In this document: positions 61,122 through 64,000 of the stretch, piece after piece
Layout: each line of letters starts with the position of its first letter
Numbering within the stretch: the stretch's first letter is position 1
Assembly: GCF_019924635.1 (NCBI RefSeq)
Contig: NZ_CP065037.1
Location: forward strand, 2,666,001 to 2,730,000
Direction of reading: 5' to 3'
Source of the DNA: Leifsonia sp. ZF2019
GTDB taxonomy: Bacteria; Actinomycetota; Actinomycetes; Actinomycetales; Microbacteriaceae
DNA length: 64,000 nt
Program-made: the position numbers and the translations under genes
The notes under the pieces: generated by a model
Seen by the model: only the letters and a program-made list of their open reading frames with translations
What the model was told of the DNA's origin: nothing
The model's database searches: none

Positions 61122-61486
61122 CAGGCGTCCCTCCGGTGCGCCCGCGCGGCCGCGAAGCTGCCGGCCGGGACCTCTTCACGGATCTCGGCGCGGAGGGCGT
61201 CCTCCAGGACCAGCCCGCTGTTGCCGTTCGCGCGCTCGGTGAGCAGCCCCAGCCAGTCCCGGTTGAGCTCGGGGAGCTCGGGATGCGCGAAGACGAACTG
61301 CAGGCTGATCGACGGGTCGAGCCAGATCGAGCGCAGGGTGCCCTCGATGCCGCTGGTGCGGTCGGTCCAGATCAGGAGGAAGCCCTCCCGGCGACGGAGC
61401 TTCGTCGCGATGACGGCCTGCAGGTGGGCCAGCACGCGGTCGTCGAACGCGAATCCGTCTGCGCCGTCGTAGATCAGTGTGCCCAT
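61121..61486 (-). CDS. Short conserved protein, paralogue A (DUF7882-like)
   Basis: 121 aa. MGTLIYDGADGFAFDDRVLA and VIATKLRRREGFLLIW show the same layout as paralogue B: an N-terminal strand pair, a basic KLRR block and an acidic C-terminal half (SLQFVFAHPELPELNRDWLG). ATG 61486 has the strong site GGAGGAACC; upstream frames lack conserved sequence. Translationally coupled to paralogue B. Function unknown. Confidence 0.75.
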   Translation of the reverse strand: MGTLIYDGADGFAFDDRVLAHLQAVIATKLRRREGFLLIWTDRTSGIEGTLRSIWLDPSISLQFVFAHPELPELNRDWLGLLTERANGNSGLVLEDALRAEIREEVPAGSFAAARAHRRDA

Positions 61487-61564
61487 CGGTTCCTCCGGTC
61501 CCACTTTCGCGGCGAGCGGGCGCGCCGTCAAGTGATCCGCCACGTGCGGCGTAGAGTCCGCCGC

Positions 61565-61810
61565 ATGGACGCTCTCACGCGAACCATCAAAGCGGCTCTC
61601 CTCTACGAGGACGGCCAGACCCTGGACAGCGTCGTGGTCGTGCCCCTGATCGGCGGATGTCCGCCGGGCGAGATCCGCGTCGCCACCCTCTTCGCCGGTG
61701 CTCTCGCGTACGACGTGTACGAGCTGGCGGACGAGGAGGAGTACGGCGGAGTGCCGGCGTACCCCTACCGCTCCACCATCCCGATGACGACAGCCGACCT
61801 CGACGGCTGA
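61565..61810 (+). CDS. Small hypothetical protein
   Basis: 81 aa, acidic, with no membrane segment (MDALTRTIKAALLYEDGQTL at the start, YELADEEEYGGVPAYPYRST near the end). Not recognised. It is divergent from the paralogous pair, about 80 bp from paralogue A, and 23 bp upstream of the transporter gene. The codon third positions are GC-rich like its neighbours, supporting a real gene. Confidence 0.6.
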   Translation: MDALTRTIKAALLYEDGQTLDSVVVVPLIGGCPPGEIRVATLFAGALAYDVYELADEEEYGGVPAYPYRSTIPMTTADLDG

Positions 61811-61833
61811 CGCCGGCTGATTAGGCTGGGCGG

Positions 61834-63234
61834 GTGACTCCTCCCGCCCAGCCGCCGCGCCCCCGCGGGAGCCGGGTGGGCGCGGCTGTCGCCGCGCTCA
61901 GCGTCGGGACGGTGCTCAACCCGCTCAACTCGTCGATGATCGCGGTCGCGCTGGTGTCGCTGCAGCGCGACTTCCGTGTCGACGTGACGACGGTCACCTG
62001 GGTCGTCACCTCGTTCTACCTGGCGTCGGCCGCGGGGCAGCCGCTCATGGGCCGGCTCGCCGACCGGTTCGGTCCGCGCCGGCTGTTCCTGTTCGGGATG
62101 ATCGTGGTCGCGATCTCGTGCGCGGTCACGCCGTTCGCGCAGTCGTTCGCCGCGGTCTGCGCCGGACGTGTGGCGCTCGCGATCGGCACGGCGACCGCGT
62201 TCCCGTCGGCCATCGCGATGCTGCGCCCGCTCTCCGCGGGCACCGACGTCGGCACCCCGCGGCTGCTCGGGAGGCTGCAGATCGCCAACACCTCGGGCGC
62301 GGCGATCGGGCCCGTGCTCGGCGGGGCGCTCGTCACCTTCCTCGGCTGGCAGGCGATCTTCTGGGTGAACGTGCCCCTGGCGGTGCTCGCGTTCGCCGGC
62401 GTGTGGCTGTTCGCGCCCCGGGACGCCGACCGCGAGCGCGTGCCCCTGTCGCGCACCCTGGCGGAGTCCGACATCCCGGGCATCCTGCTCTTCGTCACGA
62501 CGCTGAGCGCCGTGCTCGTGTTCCTGCTCGATCTGCATCCCGCGCCGCTCTGGTGGCTGATCCCCGTGTTCGTCGCGGCCGGCGCGCTGTTCGTGTGGCG
62601 CGAGCTGCGCACCGCCCACCCGTTCCTCGACCTGCGCCTGCTCGCCGCCAACCGGCGGCTGATGATGGTCTACCTGTCCTTCGCGATCTTCAGCGTCGTC
62701 TACTACTCGGCGTTCTTCGGACTCCCGCAGTATCTGCAGGCCCACGCCGGATACCCTGCGGGCGTCGCGGGGCTGCTGATGTTCCCGCTCGCCGCCGTCA
62801 CCATCGTCGCCACTCCCCTGGCGGCACGCGCGATCGAGCGGGTCGGCTTGCGCACCACCCTGCTGTGGGGCGCGTCGGCGCTGATCGTCGGAGCGGGGCT
62901 CCTCGCCGTCGCATCGGCGTCGACGGCTCCCTGGGTTGTGCTCCTGCTCACGGCCGCCCTGGGCGTTCCGTACTGCGTCGTGAGCATCGCGATGAACCAG
63001 GCGCTGTACGCCTCCGCCCGCCCCCAGGACAGCGGCGTCGCGGCGGGGATCTTCCAGACCTCCCGCTACGTCGGGGCGATCGTGGCGACGACCGTCCTGG
63101 GCCTGCTCTTCAGCGGCGGCACCACCTCCGGCAGCTGGCTCACCGCCGTCACCGTCGCGACGGGCCTGGCCGTGGTGCACCTGGCGCTGCTGGTCTTCGT
63201 GCGACCGCAGCGCGCCGCCGCCGCCGGCGGCTGA
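61834..63234 (+). CDS. MFS transporter, DHA2 family
   Basis: 466 aa with about 14 helices. NPLNSSMIAVALVSLQRDFR, TWVVTSFYLASAAGQPLMGR and DRFGPRRLFLFG are family features; VLGGALVTFLGWQAIFWVNV is helix 5 with motif C-like glycines. A second DHA2-type exporter in the window, not obviously a recent duplicate of the one at 37.9 kb. Substrate unknown. GTG start at 61834; a 22-bp perfect hairpin follows. Confidence 0.9.
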   Translation: MTPPAQPPRPRGSRVGAAVAALSVGTVLNPLNSSMIAVALVSLQRDFRVDVTTVTWVVTSFYLASAAGQPLMGRLADRFGPRRLFLFGMIVVAISCAVTPFAQSFAAVCAGRVALAIGTATAFPSAIAMLRPLSAGTDVGTPRLLGRLQIANTSGAAIGPVLGGALVTFLGWQAIFWVNVPLAVLAFAGVWLFAPRDADRERVPLSRTLAESDIPGILLFVTTLSAVLVFLLDLHPAPLWWLIPVFVAAGALFVWRELRTAHPFLDLRLLAANRRLMMVYLSFAIFSVVYYSAFFGLPQYLQAHAGYPAGVAGLLMFPLAAVTIVATPLAARAIERVGLRTTLLWGASALIVGAGLLAVASASTAPWVVLLLTAALGVPYCVVSIAMNQALYASARPQDSGVAAGIFQTSRYVGAIVATTVLGLLFSGGTTSGSWLTAVTVATGLAVVHLALLVFVRPQRAAAAGG

Positions 63235-63254
63235 GCCGCATCGGCGCGCGCAGA

Positions 63255-63305
63255 GGGGTCGCATTCCGCCGCTTCGGCGCGCTCGAAGCGGCGGAATGCG
63301 ACCCC
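63255..63305. terminator. 22-bp perfect hairpin after the second DHA2 gene
   Basis: Arms 63255-63276 and 63284-63305 are perfectly complementary, with a 7-nt loop. The first 17 nt, GGGGTCGCATTCCGCCG, also form the arm of the hairpin at 44712. Confidence 0.85.
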
Positions 63306-63367
63306 GCTGTGCTCGCCCGGCAGCACCGGCGTCGCACCTCCCCGAGGCGTCCGGTACCGTCGGACCG

Positions 63368-64000
63368 ATGGACCTCTCCGCCCCCAGCTCGCTCGGGCCC
63401 GGCCGCCTCGTCGTCGCCGCGGCCGCCTCGCCGCGCGCCTTCCTCTGGCTCGGGCACGGTGCGGGTGGCGGGATCGACGCACCGGACCTCGTCGCCCTCG
63501 CCCGCGCGCTGCCGGAACGGGGTGTCACGGTGGCCCGGTACGAGCAGCCGTGGCGTGTCGCCGGCAAGCGCGTCGCATCCCGACCCGCGGCCCTCGACCT
63601 CGCCTGGCGCGAGACCGCCGCGCTGGTGCGCTCGCTCGCGGAGGGCCTCCCGCTCGTCGTCGGCGGTCGCAGCGCCGGCGCCCGCGTCGCCTGTCGCACG
63701 GCGGAGGAGGTGGAGGCCGTCGGGGTCGTGTGCCTCGCGTTCCCGCTCCACCCGCCGGGGCGACCCGAGCGCTCGCGGCTCGACGAGCTCCTGCTCCCCG
63801 AGGTTCCGGTGCTCGTCCTGCAGGGCGACCGGGACACGTTCGGCACCGCGGCGACGGTCGCCGACGAGGTGGCGGGACGACCAGGCGTCCGGGTGATCCC
63901 GGTCCCGGGCGCCGATCACGGGATGAAGCCCCTGAGATCCTCGCCGCTCGACGCGCACGGCGTCGCGGACCTCGTCGTGACGGGCGTCGCCGGCTTCATC
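63368..64000 (+). CDS. Alpha/beta hydrolase (Tex30-like), partial (3' end outside window)
   Basis: 211 codons, open to the right edge with no stop. An alpha/beta fold is suggested by FLWLGHGAGGGIDAPDL and the nucleophile elbow GGRSAGARVA (GxSxG), then the acid-turn strand VPVLVLQGDRDTFG and the likely catalytic His in VPGADHGMK. Size and order fit the TEX30/KANL3-like hydrolases, small cytoplasmic enzymes of unknown substrate. Confidence 0.82.
   Translation, partial: MDLSAPSSLGPGRLVVAAAASPRAFLWLGHGAGGGIDAPDLVALARALPERGVTVARYEQPWRVAGKRVASRPAALDLAWRETAALVRSLAEGLPLVVGGRSAGARVACRTAEEVEAVGVVCLAFPLHPPGRPERSRLDELLLPEVPVLVLQGDRDTFGTAATVADEVAGRPGVRVIPVPGADHGMKPLRSSPLDAHGVADLVVTGVAGFI

Noticed and set aside
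60801..61486. ATP-dependent DNA ligase activity for the two short paralogues
   Set aside because: The proteins are only 106 and 121 aa and lack a ligase active-site lysine motif; the label seen for related proteins seems to be inherited.

Overview
The window is a contiguous piece of chromosome from a very GC-rich Gram-positive actinobacterium. Many genes start with GTG, neighbouring genes often overlap by GTGA or ATGA, there is a DtxR/IdeR-type iron box and a RamB-like acetate regulator, and there is a tandem pair of short proteins of a type I associate with Microbacteriaceae. A Leifsonia-like member of that family is the best guess, by inference only. I see no rRNA or tRNA gene, insertion sequence, phage, CRISPR array or origin. 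The first gene (minus strand) and the last gene (plus strand) are cut by the window edges.

Layout. 1-6.6 kb: a minus-strand catabolic operon (methylcrotonyl-CoA-type carboxylase beta and alpha subunits, acyl-CoA dehydrogenase, CoA-transferase A and B, MaoC hydratase), divergent from a TetR regulator with two matching palindromes between them. 7.3-13.4 kb: penicillin-acylase-family enzyme, citrate synthase, DapC, 7Fe ferredoxin and a small membrane protein. 13.4-16.9 kb: efeUOB iron uptake behind a DtxR-type box. 17-19 kb: typA/bipA. 19-26.2 kb: an Opp-type peptide ABC transporter with an unusually long OppB and an opposite-strand PH-domain-like gene inside the cluster. 26.4-32 kb: CPBP protease, then gcvT-gcvH-gcvP behind a tandem glycine riboswitch. 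32.1-37.8 kb: a Nudix-type NrtR regulator and nadA-nadB-nadC plus a cysteine desulfurase, probably one operon. 37.8-40.1 kb: a DHA2 drug exporter and a peroxidase-related protein. 40.1-44.7 kb: glyoxylate-shunt enzymes (malate synthase, isocitrate lyase) divergent from a RamB-like regulator. 44.8-51.2 kb: a sugar ABC importer with a clan GH-A glycosidase, a LacI regulator and a perfect 16-bp operator palindrome. 51.3-57.6 kb: an amine/amino-acid catabolic region (FAD amine oxidase, cupin, PucR regulator, CoA-acylating semialdehyde dehydrogenase, class III aminotransferase). 57.7-64 kb: NYN/OST-HTH protein, quinone-oxidoreductase-like enzyme, RlaP-like nucleotidyltransferase, two paralogous short proteins, a small hypothetical protein, a second DHA2 transporter and a partial alpha/beta hydrolase.

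The genes are mostly central and catabolic metabolism, each block carrying its own local regulator (TetR, DtxR box, riboswitch, NrtR, RamB, LacI, PucR). The least explained structure is intergenic. Long, nearly perfect hairpins lie at gene ends, and two pairs of them share identical 16-17 nt arms although they are kilobases apart, so they look like a dispersed repeat family as well as terminators. A tandem array of 19-bp units, each built on a 12-bp palindrome, follows the NYN gene. I did not find a clearly new defence or mobile system.
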